Shown one piece after another: positions 1-7,321 of a stretch of DNA of 14,023 nucleotides. Numbering within the stretch: position 1 is the first letter of the stretch; each line of letters begins with the position of its first letter. The stretch is taken from positions 1 through 14,023 of the forward strand of contig CAJMSZ010000053.1 of NCBI GenBank assembly GCA_905216215.1, in the 5' to 3' direction. The notes beneath the pieces were generated by a model. The model was given only the letters and a program-made list of their open reading frames with translations. It was not told where the DNA came from and did not search any database. The translations under genes and the position numbers were made by a program. The DNA is from an uncultured bacterium (GTDB taxonomy: Bacteria > Bacillota > Clostridia > Lachnospirales > Lachnospiraceae).

Positions 1-591
1 GATGCAATGCGCCTTGCAACGGAATTAAAAGCGCAGATGGAGGTTCTGCATTTAGATATCCTTTCGGATGAAAAAGTGACTGCAAATCCGTCCAATCGGT
101 GTTATTATTGTAAAAAGAGGATATTTACAGCCATCACTTCACATGCAAGGGCAGACGGATTTACGGTGCTACTGGACGGAACCAATGCATCAGATGATGC
201 GGGCGACCGTCCGGGAATGAAGGCACTACAGGAACTCATGGTTCTCTCACCGCTTCGCCTTTGCGGACTTACGAAACCAGAGATTCGGAAGTTATCCAAA
301 GAAGCTGGTCTTTTTACCTGGGATAAACCGGCATATGCCTGTCTTGCGACCCGGATTCCGACGGGACAGCGCATAGATGCGCGGGTACTGGAACGGACAG
401 AGGAAGCAGAAGGTTATCTGTTTTCGCTGGGCTTTTCTGATTTCCGTGTGCGGACAGTAGGTGAGATGGCGAAAATCCAGGTAACAAAGGAGCAGTTTCC
501 ATTATTAGTGAAACACAGAAAGGAAATAGTGGGAAAACTGTCAGAGATGTATGAGGCGGTTTGTCTTGACTTGGAGGCACGGAATGAATAG
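1..591 (+). CDS. larE: LarE, ATP-dependent sulfur transferase of nickel-pincer cofactor synthesis (5' partial)
   Basis: LarE adenylates the carboxylates of the LarB product and inserts sulfur, giving the dithiocarboxylate precursor of the nickel-pincer nucleotide. The reading frame is open to the left edge (codons GAT GCA before the first ATG at 7), so the N-terminal PP-loop ATPase part lies outside the window and 7 is not the true start. Visible hallmarks are the NRCYYCKKRIF segment (TGT codons near 100-111), LDGTNASDD, and the KPAYACLATRIPTG segment with its Cys codon at 340-342. That last Cys corresponds to the sulfur-donor Cys176 of the Lactobacillus plantarum enzyme. The extra CxxC gives a three-cysteine set, as in LarE proteins thought to carry an Fe-S cluster and to be catalytic rather than sacrificial. 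That mechanism is inferred here. The stop overlaps the larB start by 8 bases, indicating translational coupling. Confidence 0.93.
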   Translation, partial: DAMRLATELKAQMEVLHLDILSDEKVTANPSNRCYYCKKRIFTAITSHARADGFTVLLDGTNASDDAGDRPGMKALQELMVLSPLRLCGLTKPEIRKLSKEAGLFTWDKPAYACLATRIPTGQRIDARVLERTEEAEGYLFSLGFSDFRVRTVGEMAKIQVTKEQFPLLVKHRKEIVGKLSEMYEAVCLDLEARNE

Positions 592-1339
592 TGAAATGAG
601 AAAACTTCTGGAGGGAGTCAGAAGTGGAGAGGTCTCAGTGGACCATGCCCTTTTGAAAATCAAAACACAGCCCTTTGAAGATATTGGTTATGCAAAGATA
701 GATTTGCACAGGAAAACACGACAGGGAGCTGCGGAAGTGATTTATGGTGCAGGCAAAACAGCAGAGCAGATAATTGGGATTGTGGAGTCCATGCAGAAAA
801 AAGGGCAAGATACCATTCTGATTACAAGAGTATCCACAGAAAAAGCAGAGAAAATGGCAGAGAAGCTCACATTTCACTACCATGAAGATGCGAAGGTTGG
901 TATTGTGGGTAAACTGCCAAAGCCGGATGGAATCGGCAAGATTGTAGTGGCTACAGGTGGAACCAGTGATATTCCGGTAGCGGAGGAGGCAGCTCTTACT
1001 GCAGAAGTCCTTGGAAATGAAGTCATCCGTCTGTACGATGTAGGAGTTGCAGGTCTGCACAGAGTGCTTTCCCATCTGGATGAAATTATGAGTGCGACAG
1101 TGATTATCGCTATTGCAGGAATGGAAGGAGCGCTGGCAAGTGTGATTGGCGGTCTGGCAGACTGCCCGGTAATTGCCGTTCCGACCAGTGTAGGATATGG
1201 CGCATCCTTTGGTGGGGTGTCTGCACTTCTTTCCATGCTGAATTCCTGCGCCAGCGGAGTGTCCGTTGTCAATATTGACAATGGATTTGGAGCCGGATAT
1301 CAGGCAAATATGATTAACCATCCAATAGTAAAAGGATAG
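584..1339 (+). CDS. larB: LarB, pyridinium-3,5-biscarboxylic acid mononucleotide synthase
   Basis: LarB carboxylates and hydrolyses nicotinic acid adenine dinucleotide, the first step of nickel-pincer nucleotide synthesis. The 251-residue protein has a short N-terminal region followed by a PurE/NCAIR-mutase-like domain: VVATGGTSDIPVAEEAA, IAGMEGALASVIGGL, VPTSVGYGASFGG and the C-terminal NSCASG. The Cys of NSCASG is residue 222, matching the position of catalytic Cys221 in the L. plantarum enzyme. The start at ATG 584 is preferred because GGAGG at 573-577 sits 6 bases upstream. An ATG at 551 in the same frame has no such site and would add 11 residues atypical of the family. The gene overlaps larE by 8 bases and precedes larC by 27 bases. 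Confidence 0.95.
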   Translation: MNSEMRKLLEGVRSGEVSVDHALLKIKTQPFEDIGYAKIDLHRKTRQGAAEVIYGAGKTAEQIIGIVESMQKKGQDTILITRVSTEKAEKMAEKLTFHYHEDAKVGIVGKLPKPDGIGKIVVATGGTSDIPVAEEAALTAEVLGNEVIRLYDVGVAGLHRVLSHLDEIMSATVIIAIAGMEGALASVIGGLADCPVIAVPTSVGYGASFGGVSALLSMLNSCASGVSVVNIDNGFGAGYQANMINHPIVKG

Positions 1340-1366
1340 CATTGCCATAAGGAGGGAACTGAACAT

Positions 1367-2659
1367 ATGAGAACATTGTATTTGGATTGTGGTATGGGTG
1401 CTGCAGGAGATATGCTTACGGCAGCATTGTATGAGTTGTTAAGTGAAGAAGAAAAACAAAAGTTTATTGAAGAAATGAACACACTCGGTATTCCGGATGT
1501 GACCGTTACTGCCGAGAAGATGATAAAATGTGGAATCGTTGGAACTCATATGAAAGTGTCTGTAGGTGGTGTGGAAGAAGATGCTTTGTTCCACGACCAC
1601 GAGCATAGTCACGACCACGAGCATAGTCACGACCACGAGCATAGTCACGATCACGAGCATAGTCACGACCACGAGCATAGTCATGACCACGAACACAGTC
1701 ACAACCATTCGCATAACCACAGTGGAATGCATGAGATTGAACATATTGTAGAAGATTTGAAGATATCTGATTCCGTCAGAAAGCATGTGATTGCGGTTTA
1801 TCATCTGATTGCGGAGGCAGAGAGCAATGCGCATGGTGTTCCGGTTACGGAGATTCATTTTCATGAGGTGGGAACGAAAGATGCCATTGCGGATGTGACG
1901 GCAGTTTGCTTACTGATAGAAAAATTAGGCATAGAGAAAGTGATTGCTTCTCCGGTTCATGTGGGAAGTGGACATGTACACTGTGCTCATGGAATTTTAC
2001 CGGTTCCGGCACCGGCCACTGCTTATATTTTAAAGGGTGTCCCAGTTTATGGTGGTGGAATCAAAGGAGAACTCTGTACACCGACAGGAGCAGCCTTGTT
2101 GAAGCATTTTGCATCGGAATTTGGAGAAATGCCGGTAATGAAAGTAGAAAAAATCGGTTACGGTATGGGAAAGAAGGATTTTTCATCTGCAAACTGCGTC
2201 CGTGCCATGCTTGGAGAAATAGAAGATAGCAGTGATGATGTGACAGAATTTACCTGTAATCTGGATGATATGACGCCGGAACGAATCGGATTTGCCATGG
2301 ACCGTCTGCTCGATGCAGGGGCATTGGATGTCTATACCCTTCCAATCGGAATGAAGAAATCTCGTCCGGGAACAATGCTTTGCGTATTATGCAATGAAAA
2401 TACGAAAGACAAAGTAGTTCAGACTATTTTCCGGCATACTACAACCCTTGGTCTACGGGAAAGTAAGTTACATAGATATGTACTTCAGAGAAGAAGTGAA
2501 ACCATTGTGACTCCATTTGGCGAAGTGAACGTGAAATATTCAGATGGTTATGGTGTACGACGCAAGAAATATGAATATGAAGACCTGGCCAGAATCGCCA
2601 GAAAAGAAGGCCTTTCGATAGATGAGGTTGTAAGGATGGTAGAAGACGATGCCAGATAA
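1367..2659 (+). CDS. larC: LarC, nickel insertion protein (cyclometallase) of the nickel-pincer cofactor
   Basis: LarC inserts nickel into the dithiocarboxylated nucleotide in a CTP-dependent reaction, completing the cofactor. The 430-residue protein starts MRTLYLDCGMGAAGDM, typical of the family, and AAGGAGGG at 1349-1356 supports the start. Other family-like segments are TEIHFHEVGTKDAIADV, HGILPVPAPATAYIL, CTPTGAALL and the C-terminal half beginning around CNLDDMTPERIGFAMDRL. Here both halves are one continuous frame, whereas in L. plantarum LarC1 and LarC2 are joined by programmed frameshifting. Residues 76-119 are almost only His, Asp, Glu, Ser and Asn: six HDHEHS units, then HNHSHNHS. 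This fits nickel binding or storage. It is the last gene of the larE-larB-larC operon. The enzyme using the cofactor (LarA or a LarA homologue) is not in the window. Confidence 0.95.
   Translation: MRTLYLDCGMGAAGDMLTAALYELLSEEEKQKFIEEMNTLGIPDVTVTAEKMIKCGIVGTHMKVSVGGVEEDALFHDHEHSHDHEHSHDHEHSHDHEHSHDHEHSHDHEHSHNHSHNHSGMHEIEHIVEDLKISDSVRKHVIAVYHLIAEAESNAHGVPVTEIHFHEVGTKDAIADVTAVCLLIEKLGIEKVIASPVHVGSGHVHCAHGILPVPAPATAYILKGVPVYGGGIKGELCTPTGAALLKHFASEFGEMPVMKVEKIGYGMGKKDFSSANCVRAMLGEIEDSSDDVTEFTCNLDDMTPERIGFAMDRLLDAGALDVYTLPIGMKKSRPGTMLCVLCNENTKDKVVQTIFRHTTTLGLRESKLHRYVLQRRSETIVTPFGEVNVKYSDGYGVRRKKYEYEDLARIARKEGLSIDEVVRMVEDDAR
1592..1699 (+). repeat. 18-bp tandem repeat encoding six HDHEHS units inside larC
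   Basis: Six head-to-tail 18-base units run in frame through larC. The first three and the fifth are identical (CACGACCACGAGCATAGT), the fourth differs by one base, and the sixth by three third-position changes. A degenerate His/Asn/Ser tail (1700-1723) follows. Near identity at the DNA level, beyond what the protein needs, indicates recent expansion by slippage or unequal recombination. Each gain or loss of a unit keeps the frame and changes the number of metal-binding histidines by three. Confidence 0.95.
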
Positions 2660-2774
2660 ATATGCATCTATGGACAGTCAGCTTGGATACGCAGGGTATT
2701 TGTTGTAGCAAATCATTGCATAGACCATCAAAAAGGAATCATCAGGGTAAGGATTACATTTTGAAATTTCGTTT

Positions 2775-2819
2775 TTGACATAAAATTTTCTTGTATTTGT
2801 ATAAAAATGCTTTTATAAT
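2775..2819 (+). promoter_or_regulatory. Promoter region of the NCS2 permease gene
   Basis: Two overlapping sigma-A-like arrangements are visible: TTGTAT (2791-2796), 17 bases, then a perfect TATAAT (2814-2819); and TTGACA (2775-2780), 19 bases, then TATAAA (2800-2805). Either gives a short leader before the start at 2852. I looked for a purine riboswitch or PyrR-type leader upstream and found none. The rest of the gap 2660-2774 shows no gene and no convincing terminator for the lar operon. Confidence 0.6.
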
Positions 2820-2851
2820 AGGCAGAAAAAACAAAGGACAAGGTGAGAGTA

Positions 2852-4246
2852 ATGAACGAGAAAACTGGAATTATTACAGATGCAAGAACGCTTGGCATTC
2901 CTAAGATGTTAATTTTAGGATTACAGCACATGTTTGCTATGTTTGGGGCGACGATTTTAGTTCCTATTTTAGTAAACAGCTATTTTGTAGATGCATGTGG
3001 AGAAGGACCAACAAGAGGGCTTACCGTTTCTGTTACACTGTTTTGTGCCGGATTCGGAACGCTCTTGTTTCATGTATGCACCAAATTTAAGGTTCCTGCA
3101 TTTTTAGGTTCGTCATTTGCATTCTTAGGCGGATTTTCAACAGTAGCACATTTAGATACCGGAATTTACGCAAATATGAGTGTAAATGACAAGGCAGCTT
3201 ATGCCTGCGGTGGTGTTGTGGTAGCAGGACTAATCTATCTGCTGTTTGCTTTATTAATCAAGATTGTAGGTGTAAAACGCGTGATGCGTTATCTGCCACC
3301 TGTAGTGACCGGACCGGTGATTATCTGTATCGGACTGAGCCTGGCATCTTCTGCAATCGGAAATGCATCAACCAACTGGTTTCTGGCACTGGTTGCGCTG
3401 GCGGTCATCATCGCATTCAATATCTGGGGAAAAGGAATGTTCAAGATTATTCCAATCCTCATGGGAGTTGTAATTTCTTATGCAGTAGCAGTGATTATGA
3501 ACACTGTCGGAATGACCAACCCGGATGGCTCAGCAATTATTAATTTTGCGCCGGTAGCTGAAGCAAGCTTTGTTGGAATTCCACCGCTTCAGATTTGCAA
3601 ATTTGATGTTACTTCCATTCTGGTTATGGCACCGATTGCCATTGCAACGATGATGGAACATGTAGGAGATATGTCTGCTATTTCTGCCACAGTAGGAAAG
3701 AACTTTATTTCAGAACCAGGACTCCACAGAACTCTTATGGGAGACGGACTTGCAACTTCTCTTGCCGGTTTACTTGGCGGACCTGCAAATACAACCTATG
3801 GCGAAAACACAGGAGTACTGGAACTGAGTCGTGTGCATGACCCAAGAGTCATTCGAATTGCAGCAGTATTTGCTGTGATTGTCAGCTTTATTCCGAAGGT
3901 ATCTGCTTTGATTAGTACCATGCCATCTGCTATTATTGGCGGAGTAAGCTTTATGCTTTATGGTATGATTTCTGCAATTGGTGTTCGTAATGTAGTAGAA
4001 AATAAGGTTGACCTGACAAAGTCAAGAAACCTGATTATTGCAGGAGTTATCTTCGTGTGCGGACTTGGATTCAGTGACGGACTGACATTTACTGTTGCCG
4101 GAACTTCTGTTACGCTGACTGCTCTTGCAATTGCAGCAATCGCAGGTATTTTGTTAAATATGATTCTTCCTGGAAATGACTATGAATTTGGTGTAAATGA
4201 ATCCGGAGATGAAAACAGAGGAATTCACGCAGGAACTCGCGCGTAA
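2852..4246 (+). CDS. NCS2 family uracil/xanthine permease (UraA-like)
   Basis: This is a membrane symporter for uracil or a related nucleobase, imported with protons for salvage. The 464-residue hydrophobic protein has the NCS2 layout: an early LGLQHMFAMFGATILVP segment, VPAFLGSSFAFLGGF, the TM8 motif MMEHVGDMSAIS and the TM10 motif GGPANTTYGENTGVLEL. Glu269 and Glu318 are 49 residues apart, the same spacing as the substrate-binding Glu241 and Glu290 of E. coli UraA. The position of UraA His245 is Asp273 here, so the exact substrate is uncertain. ATG 2852 is preferred, with AGGTGAG at 2841-2847. A GTG at 2843, with AAAGGA at 2833-2838, would add three residues and cannot be excluded. The gene has its own promoter and terminator and so appears monocistronic. 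Confidence 0.9.
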   Translation: MNEKTGIITDARTLGIPKMLILGLQHMFAMFGATILVPILVNSYFVDACGEGPTRGLTVSVTLFCAGFGTLLFHVCTKFKVPAFLGSSFAFLGGFSTVAHLDTGIYANMSVNDKAAYACGGVVVAGLIYLLFALLIKIVGVKRVMRYLPPVVTGPVIICIGLSLASSAIGNASTNWFLALVALAVIIAFNIWGKGMFKIIPILMGVVISYAVAVIMNTVGMTNPDGSAIINFAPVAEASFVGIPPLQICKFDVTSILVMAPIAIATMMEHVGDMSAISATVGKNFISEPGLHRTLMGDGLATSLAGLLGGPANTTYGENTGVLELSRVHDPRVIRIAAVFAVIVSFIPKVSALISTMPSAIIGGVSFMLYGMISAIGVRNVVENKVDLTKSRNLIIAGVIFVCGLGFSDGLTFTVAGTSVTLTALAIAAIAGILLNMILPGNDYEFGVNESGDENRGIHAGTRA

Positions 4247-4274
4247 GTCAACGGAATTAAGAAACATAATCAGG

Positions 4275-4315
4275 CAGAGTGGTTCACTGTAATACGTGTT
4301 CTACTCTGTTTTTTT
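4275..4315 (+). terminator. Intrinsic terminator after the permease gene
   Basis: CAGAGT (4275-4280) pairs with ACTCTG (4303-4308), extended by a G-U and a G-C pair, and is followed by seven T residues (4309-4315). It lies about 30 bases after the permease stop. Confidence 0.75.
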
Positions 4316-4331
4316 GAAACCGGATTAGCCG

Positions 4332-4360
4332 TTGCCTGTCAAAATAAAGTGTGGTAGAAT
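4332..4360 (+). promoter_or_regulatory. Promoter upstream of hydE
   Basis: TTGCCT (4332-4337) and TAGAAT (4355-4360) are 17 bases apart, with an extended -10 TG at 4352-4353. It follows directly after the permease terminator, so hydE is probably its own transcription unit. Confidence 0.65.
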
Positions 4361-4414
4361 GAATTCCAAAAGAACGTAGGATGACATCCATGTAGATGAG
4401 GAGCGGTACGGAGT

Positions 4415-5458
4415 ATGAAACCGATTTATGAGAAATTTATTGAAAATCAGGATTTAACAAAGGAAGAATTTGTAGAACTTATCAAATTCGCGGATAATCC
4501 GGAGGCTGCCAGCAGATTGAAGGAGGAAGCAGTTCGCATTCGAGAACAGTATTATGGAAAGAAAGTATTTACCAGAGGACTGATAGAGTATACGAATTAT
4601 TGCAGGAATGATTGCTATTACTGCGGAATCCGCAAGAGTAATCAGAATGCAACGCGCTACCGCCTGACAGAGGATGAGATTATGGCCTGCTGTGAAAATG
4701 GCTATGAGCTTGATTTCCGTACCTTTGTATTACAAGGGGGCGAGGATGCTTATTATACAGATGATAAAATGGTAAATATTATCCGCAGAATTAAAGAGGC
4801 ATACCCGGATTGTGCGCTGACCCTCTCTATTGGTGAAAAGTCTTTTGAAAGTTATAAACGCTTTCGGGAGGCCGGAGCGGACCGTTATCTGTTGCGGCAT
4901 GAGACAGCGAATGAACAACATTACCGCAAGCTTCATCCGGAAAAAATGAGTCTGGCTAGTCGCAAGAATTGTCTGTATGATTTGAAAAAATTAGGATATC
5001 AGGTCGGGGCGGGCTTCATGGTAGGTTCTCCTTATCAGACGGCAGAAACGCTGGCAGAGGATTTACTCTTTTTAAAGGAACTGAATCCGGAGATGGTGGG
5101 AATCGGACCATTTATCCCACATCATGATACTATGTTTGCAGAGGAACCTGCAGGAAGTGTGGACTTGACACTTTATCTTTTAGCCGTGATTCGGATTTTG
5201 CTGCCAAAAGTATTACTGCCGGCAACAACAGCCCTTGGAACCATGGATCCACGTGGGCGTGAGAAAGGTCTGCAGGCGGGGGCAAATGTAGTCATGCCGA
5301 ATCTGTCTCCGGTGAAAAACAGAAAATTATATGAATTATATGATAACAAAATCTGTACTGGTGAGGAAGCGGCAGAATGCAGAGGATGTATGGGCAGGCG
5401 GGTTGCCAGCGTAGGTTATGAGCTGGTAACAGAACGTGGAGATGCAGTTTCTGTGTAA
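4415..5458 (+). CDS. hydE: HydE, radical SAM maturase of [FeFe]-hydrogenase
   Basis: HydE is a cytoplasmic radical S-adenosylmethionine enzyme. It works with HydG and HydF to assemble the diiron subcluster (H-cluster) of [FeFe]-hydrogenase. The 347-residue protein is full length for the family. Cys63, Cys67 and Cys70 form the CX3CX2C motif (YCRNDCYYC) for the SAM-binding [4Fe-4S] cluster, and FVLQGGEDAYYTD follows in the barrel. At the C-terminus Cys314, Cys322 and Cys325 have the CX7CX2C spacing of the accessory cluster site known in Thermotoga maritima HydE. The start at 4415 has GAGGAG at 4398-4403, somewhat distant, and GGAG at 4410-4413, rather close. No hydF, hydG or hydrogenase gene is adjacent, so the maturation genes are scattered, as is common in Clostridia. 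Confidence 0.95.
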   Translation: MKPIYEKFIENQDLTKEEFVELIKFADNPEAASRLKEEAVRIREQYYGKKVFTRGLIEYTNYCRNDCYYCGIRKSNQNATRYRLTEDEIMACCENGYELDFRTFVLQGGEDAYYTDDKMVNIIRRIKEAYPDCALTLSIGEKSFESYKRFREAGADRYLLRHETANEQHYRKLHPEKMSLASRKNCLYDLKKLGYQVGAGFMVGSPYQTAETLAEDLLFLKELNPEMVGIGPFIPHHDTMFAEEPAGSVDLTLYLLAVIRILLPKVLLPATTALGTMDPRGREKGLQAGANVVMPNLSPVKNRKLYELYDNKICTGEEAAECRGCMGRRVASVGYELVTERGDAVSV

Positions 5459-5474
5459 GTAGTTGATCGATTCC

Positions 5475-5503
5475 TTGACTTTTTTATGGTGTCATAGTAT
5501 TAT
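5475..5503 (+). promoter_or_regulatory. Promoter of the fluoride-riboswitch/antiporter transcript
   Basis: TTGACT (5475-5480) and TATTAT (5498-5503) are separated by 17 bases. Transcription would begin around 5510, just ahead of the riboswitch aptamer that starts at 5516. Confidence 0.75.
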
Positions 5504-5515
5504 TTAAATACTTTT

Positions 5516-5574
5516 GGGAATGAAGTTCTCCCTTGGGAAACCTAAACTGCTAACGATTAGCTGATGACTTCTAC
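5516..5574 (+). promoter_or_regulatory. Fluoride riboswitch (crcB motif) aptamer
   Basis: The stretch matches the conserved elements of the crcB RNA in order: GGGAATGAAGTTCTCCC (5516-5532), then AAACTGCTAACGATTAGCTG (5544-5563), then GATGACTTCTAC (5563-5574). GAAGT near 5522-5526 can pair with ACTTC at 5567-5571 (P1). GGGA (5516-5519) with TCCC (5529-5532) and CTAA with TTAG form the other helices. The aptamer is known to bind fluoride through magnesium ions and to control fluoride resistance genes. The 3' half of the aptamer is also the left arm of a terminator, so this should be an ON switch in fluoride. Confidence 0.92.
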
Positions 5575-5607
5575 GATGAGTGAATCGCAGAAGCCATCGG
5601 CTTTTTT
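5559..5607 (+). terminator. Riboswitch expression-platform terminator, mutually exclusive with the aptamer
   Basis: Bases 5559-5577 pair with 5584-5602 in a long hairpin: 17 pairs, two A-C mismatches, and a six-base loop GAGTGA. A T run follows (5602-5607). The left arm contains AGCTGATGACTTCTAC of the aptamer, so fluoride-stabilised folding should block the hairpin and allow read-through into the antiporter gene 40 bases downstream. The pairing is seen in the sequence; the direction of control is inferred from known crcB switches. Confidence 0.9.
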
Positions 5608-5646
5608 GCGTTTTATTCGAGATATTTATATAAAAGGAGAAAGATT

Positions 5647-6843
5647 ATGTTAACATCACTATCACTTATTTTTCTGGTCGGACTTGCGATGGGAGCCATT
5701 TGCCAGAAAATAAAATTGCCAAGGATTATCGGAATGCTTGTAACGGGGATTGTGTCAGGCCCTTATGTATTGGATTTTTTAGACCCATCTATTCTTTCGA
5801 TTTCAGCAGATTTACGAAAGATGGCTTTGATCATTATTTTGCTGAAGGCAGGGCTGTCTTTGGATCTGAAGGATTTGAAAAAAGTAGGAAGACCAGCGGT
5901 ATTGATGGCTTTCCTGCCGGCTTCCTTCGAACTTGCCGGCTATGTTTTGCTTGCGCCTGTGATTCTGGGAATTACCCGAACAGAGGCAGCAGTTATGGGG
6001 GCAGTGTTGGCAGCGGTTTCACCGGCTGTCGTGGTGCCGAGAATGGTTCAGCTTATGGAACAGAAGTATGGAACCGGGAAGGGAATTCCGCAGATGATTC
6101 TTGCAGGGGCTTCGTGCGATGATATTTATGTTATTGTGCTGTTTACAACATTTTTGGGCATGGCGCAAGGCGGCACTGCCAATATCGGGGATTTTATGAA
6201 TATTCCGGTTTCTATTTTGCTTGGTATTTTGCTTGGAAGTATGTTTGGATATGGCATATATCTGTTTTTTGAAAACGCATATGCGAATAAACATTGCGTG
6301 AGAAACAGTATGAAAGTGATTATCGTGCTTGGATTTTCCTTCCTTCTGATTGCAATCGAGGGATGGCTGGAAGGAAAAGTGGCGGTATCCGGACTTCTGG
6401 CGGTTGTCAGTATGGCATGTGTTCTGAAAAGAAAAAGCGATGCGTTTGTTTCCAGAAGACTTTCTGAGAAATTTGGAAAACTGTGGCTTTCCGCAGAAGT
6501 GATGCTGTTTGTTCTTGTTGGTGCAGCGGTGGATATCCGATATACGATGGATGCGGGATCAGCAGCGATCATAATGATTTTGGCTGCACTGGTATTTCGG
6601 GCATGTGGAGTTCTCTTAAGTGTGGCAAAGACGAACTTGACGTGGAAAGAAAGAATGTTCTGTGTGATCGCATATCTTCCGAAAGCAACGGTGCAGGCAG
6701 CCATCGGCTCCGTTCCTCTGGCAGCAGGACTTCCATGCGGAAAGATCGTATTATCGGTAGCGGTGATGGCGATTGTGATCACTGCGCCGATCGGAGCGTT
6801 CGGAATGGATCATACATATCAAAAATTGCTGACGAAAGGGTAA
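5647..6843 (+). CDS. CPA-type cation/proton antiporter under fluoride riboswitch control
   Basis: This 398-residue integral membrane protein of the Na+/H+ exchanger (CPA) superfamily probably exchanges a cation or anion for protons and helps the cell under fluoride stress. It is almost entirely hydrophobic helices. Recognisable segments are LPRIIGMLVTGIVSGP near the N-terminus, AAVSPAVVVPRM around residues 122-133, and GASCDDIYVIVLF with the Asp158-Asp159 pair in the position of the ion-binding acidic residues of the family. AAGGAG at 5634-5639, 7 bases before the ATG, supports the start. The preceding riboswitch is the strongest clue to its role. The usual partners of this RNA are CrcB/Fluc channels and CLC-F (EriC) antiporters, but Na+/H+-antiporter-like genes are also known among them. 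Whether it carries fluoride itself or corrects pH or Na+ cannot be read from the sequence. Confidence 0.88.
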   Translation: MLTSLSLIFLVGLAMGAICQKIKLPRIIGMLVTGIVSGPYVLDFLDPSILSISADLRKMALIIILLKAGLSLDLKDLKKVGRPAVLMAFLPASFELAGYVLLAPVILGITRTEAAVMGAVLAAVSPAVVVPRMVQLMEQKYGTGKGIPQMILAGASCDDIYVIVLFTTFLGMAQGGTANIGDFMNIPVSILLGILLGSMFGYGIYLFFENAYANKHCVRNSMKVIIVLGFSFLLIAIEGWLEGKVAVSGLLAVVSMACVLKRKSDAFVSRRLSEKFGKLWLSAEVMLFVLVGAAVDIRYTMDAGSAAIIMILAALVFRACGVLLSVAKTNLTWKERMFCVIAYLPKATVQAAIGSVPLAAGLPCGKIVLSVAVMAIVITAPIGAFGMDHTYQKLLTKG

Positions 6844-6850
6844 AAATATG

Positions 6851-6879
6851 TTATGTTGGACAATAAGAAGAAATATAAT
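6851..6879 (+). promoter_or_regulatory. Possible promoter upstream of the pcp remnant
   Basis: A perfect TATAAT lies at 6874-6879, with a weak -35 (TTATGT, 6851-6856) 17 bases upstream. No terminator is visible between the antiporter stop and this point, so read-through is also possible. Confidence 0.35.
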
Positions 6880-6909
6880 CCAGGTAGCTGAGACGAGGAG
6901 AATGAACGA

Positions 6910-7179
6910 ATGAAGATTTTGGTAACAGGGTTTAACCCATTTGGTGGAGAAGCAGTGAATCCGGCTTATGAAGCGGTCAAGCTTCTTCCGGATACGATCG
7001 CGGGAGCAGAGATCATCAAAAAAGAAATTCCAACAGAATTTGACAGAAGTGTGAAAGAAATAGAAGCGGCAATCGAAGCATACCGGCCAGATATAGTATT
7101 GAATGTGGGACAGGCAGGAGGACGGGCCTGTGTGACGGTAGAAAAAATAGGAATTAACCTGGCAGATACAACCTGTTAA
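6910..7179 (+). pseudogene. pcp: 3'-truncated pyrrolidone-carboxylate peptidase (pyroglutamyl peptidase I)
   Basis: Intact Pcp removes N-terminal pyroglutamate from peptides and is about 200-215 residues long. This frame gives only 89. The N-terminal hallmark TGFNPFGGEAVNPAYEAVK is intact, as is the active-site Glu region (GQAGGRACVTVEKIGIN, Glu78). The frame then leaves family-like sequence at about residue 85 and stops at 7177-7179. The Cys and His of the catalytic triad (near residues 143 and 167 in the family) are absent, and I saw no piece of the missing half in any frame before the next gene. This is therefore a deletion rather than a frameshift. GAGGAG at 6895-6900 is a good ribosome binding site, so a short peptide may still be made, but it cannot be an active peptidase. 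Confidence 0.88.
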
Positions 7180-7184
7180 AAAAG

Positions 7185-7250
7185 TGTCAGAAAATTCTAT
7201 GACAAATTTGAAAAATGGCAATAGATATATGGATATGATTGTGTTATAAT
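7185..7250 (+). promoter_or_regulatory. Promoter region of the aminotransferase gene, with a nearby dyad
   Basis: A perfect TATAAT at 7245-7250 carries an extended -10 TG (7242-7243). The -35 at the matching distance is poor (TAGATA, 7222-7227). Upstream, 7185-7204 is an imperfect 20-base dyad with arms TGTCA and TGACA, which could be an operator. A further small dyad, GACAC/GTGTC, lies in the leader around 7269-7284. The promoter call is fair; the operator idea is weak. Confidence 0.5.
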
Positions 7251-7321
7251 GCAAGGTATCAACGTGTTGACACAATAAAGTGTCTGCAAATAAAAAATGA
7301 AGAGAACGAGGATATAATATT

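Noticed and set aside
635..1366. Long open frame on the minus strand opposite larB (243 codons)
   Set aside because: It lies wholly opposite a well-recognised gene, has no family resemblance or ribosome binding site, and is rich in Cys/His/Ser as expected from an antisense shadow.
1592..1723. Tandem repeat considered as a CRISPR-like array or minisatellite outside genes
   Set aside because: There are no spacers, and the units are in frame inside larC and encode a His-rich segment typical of nickel proteins.
2660..2774. Possible leader RNA or terminator between larC and the permease
   Set aside because: Only short imperfect pairings (for example ATTTG/CAAAT) are visible, with no T run and no match I recognise to purine, preQ1 or PyrR leader motifs.
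6126..6782. Minus-strand open frame of 218 codons opposite the antiporter
   Set aside because: It is a shadow of a hydrophobic membrane-protein gene, with no plausible start signal.
7313..7318. TATAAT just before the aminotransferase start
   Set aside because: It lies 4 bases from the start codon and overlaps the ribosome-binding region, so it cannot serve as a -10 for this gene; the box at 7245-7250 is better placed.
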